Positions 1 to 8,661 of a DNA stretch of 64,000 nt are shown here, one piece after another. The DNA comes from Bacillus sp. X1(2014) (lineage in GTDB: Bacteria; Bacillota; Bacilli; Bacillales_B; DSM-18226): positions 682,001 to 746,000 of the forward strand of contig NZ_VEED01000001.1 in assembly GCF_007678255.1 (NCBI RefSeq), given 5' to 3'. Position 1 is the first letter of the stretch. The number at the start of each line of letters is the position of its first letter. The translations under genes were made by a program, and so were the position numbers. The notes under the pieces are model-generated. The model saw only the letters and a list, made by a program, of their open reading frames with translations, made no database searches and had not been told where the DNA came from.

Positions 1-1
1 T

Positions 2-49
2 GCCAATACGGACAAAGCGATCGCCCTTGTTAGTAAAAAACGAAATTGA
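2..49 (+). CDS. 3' tail of a gene entering from the left edge (possibly RNase HIII)
   Basis: Frame 2 is open from the window edge for 15 codons (ANTDKAIALVSKKRN) and ends in TGA. In Bacillus the neighbour of pheT is rnhC, and RNase HIII proteins often end in an HFxNTxKA-like stretch, so this could be the rnhC C-terminus. Only 15 residues are visible, so the assignment rests mainly on synteny. Confidence 0.35.
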   Translation, partial: ANTDKAIALVSKKRN

Positions 50-110
50 TATGATTTTTTGGGCTGTTTTTCGAATAGATATATAAAAACAGCGTTTGGA
101 GGAGTTTAGG

Positions 111-401
111 TTGGCAAATAGACTAAGTGAATCGGAGATTACTGCAGCTGTTGCGAGCTTATCAGGCTGGAAATTGGACGGAAAATTCATTGTGAAAAAG
201 TACCGCTTTCGTGAGTTTTTACAAGGCGTAGCGTTTGTAAATGTCATTGCACAGCTTTCAGAAGAAAAAAATCATCATCCATTCATGGCGATTGATTATA
301 AATTAGTGACACTGCGATTAACCTCATGGAATGCCGGGGGGTTAACTGATTTGGATATCACTTTAGCGAAAAACTATGACTCGATTTATGAAAAGATATA
401 A
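111..401 (+). CDS. Pterin-4a-carbinolamine dehydratase
   Basis: This 96-aa protein belongs to the PCD/DCoH family, which dehydrates 4a-hydroxytetrahydrobiopterin so that the pterin cofactor of aromatic amino acid hydroxylases can be recycled. The family signature is present: EEKNHHP with His55-His56-Pro57, an aromatic Tyr63, Trp73 nine residues later and Asp82. I chose the TTG at 111 because GGAGGAG at 98-104 lies six bases upstream; a longer frame from the TTG at 96 would place this ribosome binding site inside the gene. No phenylalanine hydroxylase is in the window, so the physiological substrate is unknown. A terminator hairpin follows at 418-446. Confidence 0.85.
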   Translation: MANRLSESEITAAVASLSGWKLDGKFIVKKYRFREFLQGVAFVNVIAQLSEEKNHHPFMAIDYKLVTLRLTSWNAGGLTDLDITLAKNYDSIYEKI

Positions 402-417
402 TTGTACGTGAATTTTA

Positions 418-446
418 AAGAGGATGTCGCAAATTTGACATCCTCT
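418..446 (+). terminator. Terminator after the pterin dehydratase gene
   Basis: AGAGGATGTC pairs perfectly with GACATCCTCT across an 8-nt loop, 17 nt after the stop codon. The T tract is weak (TGTTGTATTT). Confidence 0.7.
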
Positions 447-606
447 GTTGTATTTAATTTGTAAATGGTTAGATTTATCGAAAAAATGAATGAATTTTAT
501 CTAATAAAAGTAGTGTTGTTCATTGCATGCATTGTTTTTAAAAAAATTAGTACATTTTCAACAACAAAATAGCAATTCACCGTCTATTGAGCGGTTATAA
601 AACTTG

Positions 607-711
607 TTATTTGCGAATAAATCGGTTTTATTTGCGGATTGAGCCGTTTTATTTGCGGATTGCACAGTTTTATTTGCGCATTGACCTATTTTATTTGCGC
701 ATTGAACTTTG
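607..711. repeat. Tandem array of five 21-bp units
   Basis: Five contiguous 21-bp units run 607-627, 628-648, 649-669, 670-690 and 691-711. All begin TTATTTGCG; the rest of the unit is degenerate. On the minus strand the unit reads TCAATCCGCAAATAAAACGG, matching the core of the array at 7141-7286. No frame is coding, since each unit carries a TAA on the minus strand. The array ends 10 bp past the stop codon of the NERD pseudogene. Confidence 0.85.
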
Positions 712-721
712 GCACGTAATT

Positions 722-1692
722 TCATAGAAAAGTAACAGGAAAGTAAATTCGATTCTTTTTTGATCCTGTACTTTTAAGATTTTCGGAACGCAGCATTCTA
801 CCCGCAATATTAATTGAATCAAGATGGGTAAATTCTCGGAACTGTTGGTTAGTAATATTTAAATCAATCAGTAAAAAGTAGTCTATTAGGGCATTTTTAT
901 GCGCATCTACTGAAAATTTGTCGCATGAAGGACAATACCACTTTTGTTTTTTGCGAACAAGTGGTAAGTAGTTGCAGTGAGGACAACAGACTCCAGTTAA
1001 TATATCAGCTTTGTTAATTCCGTACTTTTTCAAAACATAGCTAGTCGGTACCTTATTCATTTTTACGAGAAGTCGACTCAGTTTTCGGAGGTCTTTCGCA
1101 TGAATGAATGAAGTAACATATTGCTTTTCAAAAAACTGAATTTTATTAAGGAAAACATCTGACTTACATATTCGTGGTTTTACTTTATGAGTGTTTTTTC
1201 GTTGATGACATATGAAGCATAGTTATTGCTTAAAACTACTATGTAATCGACCGGAATTGGAGGAAATTTATGTTCTGCCATTAGTTTTTCTAGAAACTTT
1301 TTATGCCTTTCGGATTGAGCAATTGGATCAGGGTAGCCTTTTTCCTTTTCATTATTTATTTGAATAAACTGTTCATTTTCTGTATCAAATATTAATTTGC
1401 CAGCCATATTCTTCACTTCAACAATTAGGGCGAATTGTGATGTTAGGAGAAGGGTATCAATTTGGCAGTTGTAGTCACCATCAGGAAGGTTTAAATCGTG
1501 GAGTATTAGGTATTTATCAATTGGCAGGAGACGTAAATAATAATCAAGACTCACTTCACCTTTGTAACCAGCCTGTCTCCTCCCCAGCTCCTCTAAAATT
1601 TGCTGATACTTTTGGTAATTCAATGGAAGACGTCGGCATAACGCCTCTAAAATAAGAAGTACTAATGGAATTGTCCTTTCTTTTATAACCAA
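722..1692 (-). pseudogene. Frameshifted NERD-domain / zinc-ribbon protein gene
   Basis: The 5' part encodes a NERD (nuclease-related) domain with a PD-(D/E)xK-like core: Asp79 in CQID and Glu92-x-Lys94 in VEVKN. The frame stops at 1180-1182. Shifting frame by one base at about 1180 (CTCATAAAG then TAAAACC) gives an uninterrupted continuation, KPRICKSDVFLNKIQFFEKQ and onward, into the frame ending at 722. That part holds a CxxC...CxxC ribbon (CCPHC and CPSC). The rejoined product has the same architecture as the intact NERD gene at 31459-32370. The likely start is the TTG at 1692, eight bases after AAAGGAG. A single-base deletion or a sequencing error is the simplest explanation. The function of NERD proteins is not established; the nuclease role is inferred from the fold. 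Confidence 0.8.
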
Positions 1693-1838
1693 TCTTTTCA
1701 CTCCTTTCATTTTACTAATATAATTCTGAAAGGAGCAGGTAATCCCTGCCGAATAATAGCGGAATTTGTTAATAAAGTTTGTCTATTAATTTCACAAAGA
1801 AATAAATCAGCGAACCGGAAATTTCATTTAAGAAAAAA

Positions 1839-1874
1839 AAGCTAGTTCGAAAACAATCTTCGAACTAGCTTTTT
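1839..1874 (-). terminator. Terminator of the pheST operon
   Basis: A perfect stem (AAGCTAGTTCGAA with TTCGAACTAGCTT) around a short loop with T/A runs on both sides, directly after the pheT stop. It can also serve transcription from the plus strand. Confidence 0.9.
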
Positions 1875-1875
1875 G

Positions 1876-4290
1876 TTAACCCCTTAAAACTGCACCTGCT
1901 TTTTCTTCTAACGCAGCAAGTACTCGGTTATGAATCTTCGTCACTTCTTCATCTGTTAACGTACGTTCCGGATCAACATACTTTAGAGAGAACGCAATAG
2001 ACTTCTTGCCTGCCTCCATCTTATCTCCCTCATATAAATCAAACACTTCAGCTTCCTTCAGAAGCGGCGCACCCGCTGTTACGATAATTTCTTTTAGGGT
2101 GCCTGACACCGTTTCTCTGTTTACCACAAGAGCAATGTCTCTTGTGATGGACGGGAAGCGTGGGATGGCCTGGTATTGTAATGCTGGTGTTTCTGCTTCA
2201 AGTACTGGTTTCAATGAGAGCTCAAATACGTAGGTATCCTTTAAATCAAGCTCTTTTTGAACTGTTGGGTGAACTTGGCCGATAAAGCCGATTTTCTCCC
2301 CATTTAAGAGTACGTCAGCCGTACGTCCAGGGTGCATGCCGTCAACTTGCGCTTGAACAAATTGAACCTGTTCTAGTAAACCAAGTTTAGCAAACACTCC
2401 TTCTAGGATTCCTTTGATCACGAAGAAGTCGACTGCCTTCTTCTCTCCTTGCCAAGAATGACTTGACCATAGCCCTGTAATAGCGGCGGCTAAGTGTTCT
2501 TTTTCTGATGGAAGAGTATCTGTACCATTCGCTAAGAATACAGCCCCGGTTTCATACACACCTAAGCTTTCATTTTGACGGGCACTGTTGTATTTTAATA
2601 CTTCCAACAACTGTGGCATAATGCTTAAACGCAGGATGCTGCGCTCCTCACTCATTGGCATTGAAAGACGGATAGTATCTCGTTTTTCAAGCGCGAATTG
2701 AGTTGCTTTTTCCTCGCTTGTAAGGGAATAGGTCACTGCTTGGTACAATCCTGCTCCTTCAAGGTATTGTCGAACCATACGGCGTTTCTTCTGGTACTCT
2801 GATAACCTTCCTGGGGTAGTTGAACCAACTGGCAATGTTTTAGGGATGTTGTCGTAGCCGTAAAGACGGGCCACCTCTTCTAGTAAATCTTCTTCTATTT
2901 TAATATCACCGCGGCGAGTTGGAGCCGTTACGGTTACGGTATCCTCCTCAATGCTGATACCAAATTGAAGGCGATCAAAGATATCTTTTACGTCATTCAT
3001 CACTAGGTCTGTACCAAGAACTCGATTGATTTTTTCTAAAGTGATAGAAACTACAGCTGGCTCAACTGTCATTGTATCCGCCTCTACTGCACCTTCTAAT
3101 ACTTCACCGCCAGCGTATTTTGCCATTAAGTAGGCAGCACGATTTCCAGCGGCACGAACACGATTAGGATCAACACCTTTTTCAAAACGAGCGCTCGCTT
3201 CACTTCTTAAGCCATGGTCTTTAGAAGCTTTTCTGACAGTTGCCCCGTTAAAATAAGCGGATTCAAGTAGTACAGTTGTTGTATCTGAAGTTACCTCTGA
3301 ATTTGCTCCACCCATAACCCCGGCAAGCGCAACTGGTTCGGTTCCATTAGTAATGACTAGATGATCAGATGTTAACGTGCGTTCAGCATCATCCAACGTT
3401 ACGAATTTCTCCCCATCTGTTGCACGGCGGACAAGGATTTCTTTTGAACCTAAGCGGTCATAATCAAATGCATGAAGCGGCTGACCATATTCAAGCAGAA
3501 TGTAGTTGGTAATATCGACCACATTATTGTGTGGACGAATTCCCGCAGACATTAAACGTGTTTGCATCCAGAGCGGAGATGGTCCGATTTTTACATTTTT
3601 AATGATTTGCGCTACATATAATGGATTATCCTCTTTTGCTTCGACCGTAATTTTTACATAATCAGATGCTTTTTCAGTTGAAGCTTGCAGGTTCGTTTCT
3701 GGAAGTTTGACGTCTCTGCCAAGAATCGCTGCCACTTCATAGGCAACACCCAGCATGCTCAAACAATCGGCACGGTTTGGTGTTAAGCTAAGTTCAAGAA
3801 TCTCATCATCACGATTTAACTCGGCAAGGGCATCGACACCTACCTCTGTATCCGCTGGAAAAACAAAGATCCCCTCAGAATACTCTTTCGGAACTACCTT
3901 TCCTTCCATTCCTAACTCTGTCAGCGAACAGATCATTCCGTTCGATTCTTCACCGCGAAGTTTCGCGCGTTTTATTTTAAAATTACCTGGTAATACTGCA
4001 CCTACTGTTGCCACTGCAACCTTTTGCCCTTGTGCCACATTTGGCGCTCCGCAAATGATTTGTACCGGCTGTTCTCCGCCAACATCGACAAGACACTTGC
4101 TTAATTTATCCGCATTTGGATGCTGTTCTCGTTCAAGAACATGACCAACAACGACACCTTGAATGCCGTCATTAAGGATTTCGACTCCCTCAACCTCAAT
4201 ACCGCTTTTTGTAATTTTTTCTGCTAATTCAGCAGCAGTTACTCCAGTTAAATCGATATAATCTTGGAGCCATTTATATGAAACGAACAT
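1876..4290 (-). CDS. pheT: Phenylalanyl-tRNA synthetase beta subunit
   Basis: The 804-aa beta subunit of the alpha2-beta2 phenylalanyl-tRNA synthetase has the usual Bacillus length. Visible domains in order: the N-terminal tRNA-binding OB fold (about 40-150, with [18 protein letters not shown]), the B3/B4 editing domain (about 210-400), the B5 domain (about 405-480, ending [18 protein letters not shown]), the catalytic-like core, and the C-terminal anticodon-binding FDX-ACB domain ([13 protein letters not shown]). Start ATG at 4290 has AAAGGAGG nine bases upstream. The gene lies 51 bp downstream of pheS and is presumably cotranscribed under the T-box at 5432-5710. A 13-bp palindrome found elsewhere in the operon (GGTGCCTGACACC, 2098-2110) falls inside the coding region. 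Confidence 0.98.
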   Translation of the reverse strand: MFVSYKWLQDYIDLTGVTAAELAEKITKSGIEVEGVEILNDGIQGVVVGHVLEREQHPNADKLSKCLVDVGGEQPVQIICGAPNVAQGQKVAVATVGAVLPGNFKIKRAKLRGEESNGMICSLTELGMEGKVVPKEYSEGIFVFPADTEVGVDALAELNRDDEILELSLTPNRADCLSMLGVAYEVAAILGRDVKLPETNLQASTEKASDYVKITVEAKEDNPLYVAQIIKNVKIGPSPLWMQTRLMSAGIRPHNNVVDITNYILLEYGQPLHAFDYDRLGSKEILVRRATDGEKFVTLDDAERTLTSDHLVITNGTEPVALAGVMGGANSEVTSDTTTVLLESAYFNGATVRKASKDHGLRSEASARFEKGVDPNRVRAAGNRAAYLMAKYAGGEVLEGAVEADTMTVEPAVVSITLEKINRVLGTDLVMNDVKDIFDRLQFGISIEEDTVTVTAPTRRGDIKIEEDLLEEVARLYGYDNIPKTLPVGSTTPGRLSEYQKKRRMVRQYLEGAGLYQAVTYSLTSEEKATQFALEKRDTIRLSMPMSEERSILRLSIMPQLLEVLKYNSARQNESLGVYETGAVFLANGTDTLPSEKEHLAAAITGLWSSHSWQGEKKAVDFFVIKGILEGVFAKLGLLEQVQFVQAQVDGMHPGRTADVLLNGEKIGFIGQVHPTVQKELDLKDTYVFELSLKPVLEAETPALQYQAIPRFPSITRDIALVVNRETVSGTLKEIIVTAGAPLLKEAEVFDLYEGDKMEAGKKSIAFSLKYVDPERTLTDEEVTKIHNRVLAALEEKAGAVLRG

Positions 4291-4341
4291 GTCGTCATCC
4301 TCCTTTATTTATTCAACTTCAACGGGTTGAAGCGTTCCAAT

Positions 4342-5379
4342 TTACTCGTGTTTTGAAAATTGTTTTAAGAAACGAACATCATTGGTATAGAAATGTCTGA
4401 TATCATCGACACCGTACTTTAACATTGCAATTCGTTCAGCTCCCATACCGAAGGCGAAGCCAGTGTATTTTTTAGAATCGTATCCTGCCATCTCTAGAAC
4501 GTTAGGATGGACCATTCCTGCTCCAAGAATTTCGATCCAACCTGTGCGTTTACAAACGCTGCAGCCATCGCCGCCGCAAATTTTACAAGAAATGTCCATT
4601 TCAACAGATGGTTCTGTGAAAGGGAAAAAGCTTGGGCGTAAACGGATTTCACGATCTTCCCCGAACATTTTTTTCGCAAACACTTCTAAAGTTCCTTTTA
4701 GGTCACTCATCCGGATGTTTTCACCGACAACAAGACCTTCGATTTGCATAAATTGGTGGGAGTGTGTCGCGTCATCATTATCACGGCGGTACACTTTACC
4801 TGGGCAAATAATCTTGATCGGTCCTTTGCCTTGGTGCTTCTCCATCGTACGGGCTTGAACTGGAGATGTATGAGTACGAAGAAGGATGTCTTCTGTAATA
4901 TAGAAAGAGTCCTGCATATCGCGGGCTGGGTGGCCCTTCGGTAAATTAAGAGCTTCGAAGTTATAATAATCCTGCTCAACTTCCAGACCTTCTGCTACCT
5001 GGTAACCCATACCGATAAATAAGTCTTCAATTTCTTCAATGATTCTTGTTAGCGAATGGTGATTTCCAACCTTCACTGGGCGGCCTGGAAGAGTAACATC
5101 GATACTTTCAGAAGCTAACTTTTCTAGAACAGCAGCTTCTTCTAATCCCTTCTGTTTGGCTTCAATTTTTTCGGCAATCGCTTCACGAACTTCGTTTGCT
5201 AGTGCCCCCATAACTGGACGCTCTTCAGCAGAAAGTTTCCCCATGCCGCGCAATACTTCCGTAATTGGCCCCTTTTTTCCTAAGTAGGCAACACGGATGT
5301 CATTTAATTCTTTTAAGCTTCCGGACTGTTCAATTTTTTGAATAGCCTCTTCCTGCAATTCCTTTAAACGTTCTTGCAT
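4342..5379 (-). CDS. pheS: Phenylalanyl-tRNA synthetase alpha subunit
   Basis: The 345-aa catalytic alpha subunit of cytosolic phenylalanyl-tRNA synthetase charges tRNA-Phe. It has the N-terminal coiled-coil arm (about 1-90) and the class II core: motif 2 around [20 protein letters not shown] and motif 3 at [14 protein letters not shown]. The ATG at 5379 is preceded by AAGGAGG. It is the first gene of pheST and follows a T-box leader. A copy of GGTGCCTGACACC (5411-5423) sits between the leader terminator and the ribosome binding site. Confidence 0.98.
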   Translation of the reverse strand: MQERLKELQEEAIQKIEQSGSLKELNDIRVAYLGKKGPITEVLRGMGKLSAEERPVMGALANEVREAIAEKIEAKQKGLEEAAVLEKLASESIDVTLPGRPVKVGNHHSLTRIIEEIEDLFIGMGYQVAEGLEVEQDYYNFEALNLPKGHPARDMQDSFYITEDILLRTHTSPVQARTMEKHQGKGPIKIICPGKVYRRDNDDATHSHQFMQIEGLVVGENIRMSDLKGTLEVFAKKMFGEDREIRLRPSFFPFTEPSVEMDISCKICGGDGCSVCKRTGWIEILGAGMVHPNVLEMAGYDSKKYTGFAFGMGAERIAMLKYGVDDIRHFYTNDVRFLKQFSKHE

Positions 5380-5410
5380 GTCAATTCCTCCTTAATAATA
5401 ATCGGTAATT

Positions 5411-5423
5411 GGTGTCAGGCACC
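5411..5423. repeat. 13-bp interspersed palindrome GGTGTCAGGCACC
   Basis: Exact reverse complement of the copy at 2098-2110 inside pheT. It lies between the T-box terminator and the pheS ribosome binding site. Confidence 0.6.
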
Positions 5424-5431
5424 AGAAAAAC

Positions 5432-5710
5432 AAAAAAACCCCATCCCTGGAAAGGGACGAGGTTAAAGTTTCGCGGTACCACCCTTGTAAACACGTTATG
5501 TAAAACACATTGTGTTCGCTTCATTCGGATAACGGCTTATGCCGGTGCATCTTTACACGGAAAGCGGAAGTAGCTGAATAGCTATTGCTTTTAATCGTGG
5601 TCCCGATGCCAACTCAGGAGGTGAACTTCTCTTATCCTTACCATAAAAGTGCTTTCAGTCGCGGCACTTTCTCCCTAAATGGTTTTAAATAAGATACTTT
5701 TCTCCGTCAT
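5432..5710 (-). promoter_or_regulatory. T-box leader controlling pheST (Phe specifier)
   Basis: On the minus strand the leader contains the T-box sequence AGGGTGGTACCGCG (5472-5485) followed by a terminator hairpin, CCTCGTCCC TTTCC AGGGATGGGG plus a run of T (5432-5463). Upstream is a Stem I-like region with AGGGAGAAAGTGCC and GAGAAGTTCACC. TTC, the Phe codon, at 5623-5625 is the likely specifier, consistent with the downstream gene. Uncharged tRNA-Phe would stabilise the antiterminator. The T-box and terminator are clear; the exact specifier position is inferred. Confidence 0.93.
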
Positions 5711-5780
5711 CGTCATTTAATATTCCATATTGTTCATTATTATATAATAATTCTCCACGCAAGGTCAAACTAGTTTACGC

Positions 5781-6530
5781 CTATTTTTTCAAATAATAAA
5801 GGAGGATTCCCGTTGCAACGGCCACATTTAGTGACTCACTTTTCCCGTAAATCGGGATATAAAGGTTAGCTGTTGTACTCGCAAGAATATCTTTGCCGAC
5901 ACCATTTCCTTCATTTCCAACAATTAAGGCAAACGAATCACCTGTAGAAATATCAGTATATGCAGAGGCCCCTTCAAGTGCTGTACCATAAACAGGAATA
6001 TTTTTTTCGTGCAGCTTTTCGATCCACTCATGAAGGTCCCCTCTAATTATCGGCAAGTGAAAGTGACTTCCTTGTGCGGACCTTAGAACCTTAGAGTTAT
6101 ATATATCTACACTTCCACGTCCAACCACAACAGCGTCAATCCCGGCTGCATCTGCCGTGCGGATCATAGTTCCGAGATTGCCTGGGTCCTGAACTGCATC
6201 AATGAACAGGTAGGTTTTTGCATTATGTACTTCCGCAGCTGCGATTCTGCACACAGCATAAATTCCTTGCGGTGCTTCTGTATCAGATAATGAATTTGAT
6301 ATCTCTTCAGTAACTTGTGTGATTGGTGTGGAACTAGCATCCCATCGGGAAGGTAAATCCACTTTTTCAGAAACAATGATTTCTAAAATCTGTTCTCCTT
6401 GTTTCAGCGCTTCCTCCACTAAATGGAAGCCTTCCACTAAAAATGTTCCTGATTTATCCCGCTCTTTTTTCGTTAACAGCTTTTTCCATAGTTTAACTTT
6501 CGGATTATTTATTGATTCAATATGCTTCAA
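5781..6530 (-). CDS. ysgA: TrmH-family (SpoU) RNA 2'-O-methyltransferase
   Basis: The 249-aa protein has an N-terminal substrate-binding region (NPKVKLWKKLLTKKERDKSG, about 9-70) and a C-terminal SPOUT domain. All three SPOUT motifs are visible: motif 1 DPGNLGTMIRTADAAG, motif 2 IVGNEGNGV and motif 3 SLNVAVATGILLY. Members methylate ribose in rRNA or tRNA with S-adenosylmethionine; the exact target is not predictable here. The location upstream of pheST and beside sspI is that of B. subtilis ysgA. It starts at the ATG at 6530 with GGAG upstream. Confidence 0.92.
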   Translation of the reverse strand: MKHIESINNPKVKLWKKLLTKKERDKSGTFLVEGFHLVEEALKQGEQILEIIVSEKVDLPSRWDASSTPITQVTEEISNSLSDTEAPQGIYAVCRIAAAEVHNAKTYLFIDAVQDPGNLGTMIRTADAAGIDAVVVGRGSVDIYNSKVLRSAQGSHFHLPIIRGDLHEWIEKLHEKNIPVYGTALEGASAYTDISTGDSFALIVGNEGNGVGKDILASTTANLYIPIYGKSESLNVAVATGILLYYLKK

Positions 6531-6620
6531 AACCCGCTCTCCTTTTACAATAACGATGATTTTTATATTATAGCCTAATAAAAATACATAATAAAACCAA
6601 AAATAGAAAACATATTAAAA

Positions 6621-6740
6621 GAAAAGCGAAAGCGCCTTGTCCAGGGGCGACAAGCATAAGACAAGCACTGACAGAAGGCGCCGTTTGCCTTCCGAAATGA
6701 TTGGCTTATGTCTCGAGCCCCTAGGCGCTGTAGCTAGACA
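6621..6740 (+). repeat. 120-bp imperfect hairpin repeat, copy 1
   Basis: Begins GAAAAGCGAAAGCGCCTTG and ends CCCCTAGGCGCTGTAGCTAGACA. The ends pair (AGCGCC...GGCGCT; AGGGGC...GCCCCT; GCATAAG...CTTATG), giving a long hairpin. Related copies lie at 13684-13804, 50035-50154, 15335-15480 and, as a fragment, 52513-52547. It sits in the divergent ysgA-sspI intergenic region. No open reading frame is present. Confidence 0.85.
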
Positions 6741-6796
6741 GTTCTCCAGGTTCAGAGTTTTAGACTTTATTATTTATTGAAAAGGAGTGCATATAC

Positions 6797-7003
6797 ATGA
6801 ATTTAAATTTACGTAACGCGATTGTTCACAATGTTGCTGGGAATACACAAGACCAATTAGAAGATACGATTGTTGATGCGATTCAAAACGGGGAAGAAAA
6901 AATGCTCCCGGGTCTCGGTGTTTTATTTGAAATCATTTGGAAAAATTCATCCGAAGAAGAGAAAAAAGAAATGCTAACAACTCTTGAAAGTGGGTTAAAG
7001 TAG
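6797..7003 (+). CDS. sspI: Small acid-soluble spore protein SspI
   Basis: The 68-aa minor SASP is highly similar to B. subtilis SspI throughout ([19 protein letters not shown] and [16 protein letters not shown]), with a slightly shorter C-terminus. SspI is made in the forespore under sigma-G and resides in the spore core; its exact role is unknown. The ATG has AAGGAGTG seven bases upstream. A terminator follows at 7019-7054. I could not identify a convincing sigma-G promoter in the short upstream interval, much of which is the repeat ending at 6740. Confidence 0.96.
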   Translation: MNLNLRNAIVHNVAGNTQDQLEDTIVDAIQNGEEKMLPGLGVLFEIIWKNSSEEEKKEMLTTLESGLK

Positions 7004-7018
7004 TCATAGGTTGGTTAA

Positions 7019-7054
7019 AGGGCTGTCAATCAGTTAAGGTTGACAGCTTTTTTC
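7019..7054 (+). terminator. Terminator of sspI
   Basis: GGGCTGTCAA...TTGACAGC hairpin followed by TTTTTTCT. Confidence 0.9.
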
Positions 7055-7140
7055 TGTAAAGATTTAAACTTTCAGTTCAATTAGATGCAATAATAAATGT
7101 TTTAATGTTGATATATAAAGACTATCTGCAATTCAGACAC

Positions 7141-7286
7141 TCAATGAGCGAATGTTTGGTTCATTGAGCGAATTTGGGCATTCAATCGGCGAATTCTCTC
7201 GCTCAATCAGCGAATTTCACCTTTCAATCGGCGAATTCTCATGCTCAATCAGCGAATTTCACCTTTCAATCAGCGATTCAAAAACT
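7141..7286. repeat. Tandem array of seven ~21-bp units
   Basis: Units start at 7141 (20 bp), 7161, 7182, 7203, 7224, 7245 and 7266 (21 bp each), with consensus TCAATCNGCGAAT. Units 4 and 6 are identical (TCAATCAGCGAATTTCACCT then T). Between sspI and ysdC this is the only structure other than the two terminators. The core resembles the minus-strand unit of the 607-711 array. Confidence 0.88.
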
Positions 7287-7291
7287 CGAAT

Positions 7292-7320
7292 AAAAAATCC
7301 CCGGTAAAGTTCTACCGGGG
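7292..7320 (-). terminator. Terminator of ysdC
   Basis: On the minus strand CCCCGGTA-GAACT-TTACCGGGG is followed by ATTTTTTA. Confidence 0.92.
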
Positions 7321-7333
7321 ACCTCACAATAAG

Positions 7334-8419
7334 TTATTCAAACGTAATTTTATCAACCATCTCACGGTCTAAACGCTTGATAACTTCCACAATCAGTTTC
7401 ACCGCGTTTTCGTAATCATCACGATGGAGCATCGCTGCATGAGAATGAATATATCTAGTCGCAATCGTAATGGCCAATGCTGGAACCCCTTTATGGGTCA
7501 AATGGATCGACCCTGCATCCGTACCACCGCCAGGAATTGATTCGAACTGGTAAGGAATGTTCAATTCATCAGCAGTATCGGTCACTAAATCGCGCAACCC
7601 TTTATGGGCTACAAGAGAGGCATCATAAATGACAACCTGTGGACCCTTGCCCATTTTACTCATGGCTTCTCTTTCAGAAACTCCCGGTGTATCGCCGGCA
7701 ATACCGACATCAACCGCAAAACCGATATCTGGGTCAATTTTGGCAGTTGCCGTCTTGGCACCACGCAAACCAACCTCTTCCTGAACATTTCCGACACCAT
7801 AGACAACATTAGGATGGTCTACACCTTTCAGCTGCTTTAACACATCGATGGCAATGGCACAGCCAATCCGGTTATCCCAAGCTTTAGCTAATAACATCTT
7901 TTCATTGTTCATAACGGTAAATTCAAAATAAGGGACAACCATATCTCCCGGACGAACTCCCCACTCCGTAACTTCCGCACGGCTTGAAGCACCTACATCA
8001 ATAAACATGTCTTTAATTTCCACAGGTTTCTTGCGTGCTTCTGGTGATAAAATATGCGGCGGCTTGGATCCGATAATTCCGGTTACATCTCCCTTTCTCG
8101 TTACAATCGTCACGCGCTGGGCAAGCATGACCTGGCCCCACCAGCCGCCAACCGGTTGAAAACGAAGGAAACCTTTATCATCAATTTGGGTAATCATGAA
8201 GCCAACTTCATCTAAATGACCAGCGACCATAATTTTCGGGCCGCCTTCTTTACCTACCTTTTTAGCAATTAAACTGCCAAGTCCATCGGTTGTGAGTTCA
8301 TCCGCAAATGGTTCTATGTATTTTTTCATAACTTCGCGAACTTCACGCTCATTACCAGGAATTCCTTTGGCATCCGTTAACTCTTTGAACATCGTCAAGG
8401 TTTCATCTAGTTTTGTCAT
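7334..8419 (-). CDS. ysdC: M42-family metallopeptidase (glutamyl aminopeptidase-like)
   Basis: From the ATG at 8419 (GGGGGCG eight bases upstream) the protein is 361 aa, as in B. subtilis YsdC; the upstream in-frame ATG would add nine residues and lacks a ribosome binding site. M42 enzymes are cytosolic dinuclear-metal aminopeptidases forming dodecameric tetrahedral particles. Metal-site motifs are visible: [29 protein letters not shown] with the catalytic Glu, VGIAGDTPG, and the C-terminal RYIHSHAAM. The substrate in vivo is unknown. It is monocistronic between the 21-bp array and the germination operon. Confidence 0.93.
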   Translation of the reverse strand: MTKLDETLTMFKELTDAKGIPGNEREVREVMKKYIEPFADELTTDGLGSLIAKKVGKEGGPKIMVAGHLDEVGFMITQIDDKGFLRFQPVGGWWGQVMLAQRVTIVTRKGDVTGIIGSKPPHILSPEARKKPVEIKDMFIDVGASSRAEVTEWGVRPGDMVVPYFEFTVMNNEKMLLAKAWDNRIGCAIAIDVLKQLKGVDHPNVVYGVGNVQEEVGLRGAKTATAKIDPDIGFAVDVGIAGDTPGVSEREAMSKMGKGPQVVIYDASLVAHKGLRDLVTDTADELNIPYQFESIPGGGTDAGSIHLTHKGVPALAITIATRYIHSHAAMLHRDDYENAVKLIVEVIKRLDREMVDKITFE

Positions 8420-8661
8420 TATTTCGCCCCCTTTGTATAGGTACAATTTTATTATACAGAAGTATATTGTTAAGTTACAAATTTAGCCTGATTGGATGAA
8501 ATAACGCACCATCCTTTGAATCTTTAAGTAGTTCATGGAATCTAGGCTTCATGGATAACATGTATCTCTATGGAGAATATTAAATAAAAAGGAATACTTT
8601 GTTAGGAATGGGTTGTTTTGTATCTCATAAGCTTTTCTTACTGCAAAAGGGAGATAAATTA

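Noticed and set aside
487..574. 28-codon ORF beginning MNEFYLIKVVLFIACIVF
   Set aside because: No ribosome binding site, AT-rich context and no downstream signal; likely chance.
607..711. Possible CRISPR array (also considered for 7141-7286 and 32415-32679)
   Set aside because: Units are contiguous and degenerate with no alternation of constant repeats and unique spacers, and no cas genes are present.
1160..1200. Programmed ribosomal frameshift in the NERD gene
   Set aside because: No X-XXY-YYZ slippery heptamer or downstream structure at the break; a simple indel explains it.
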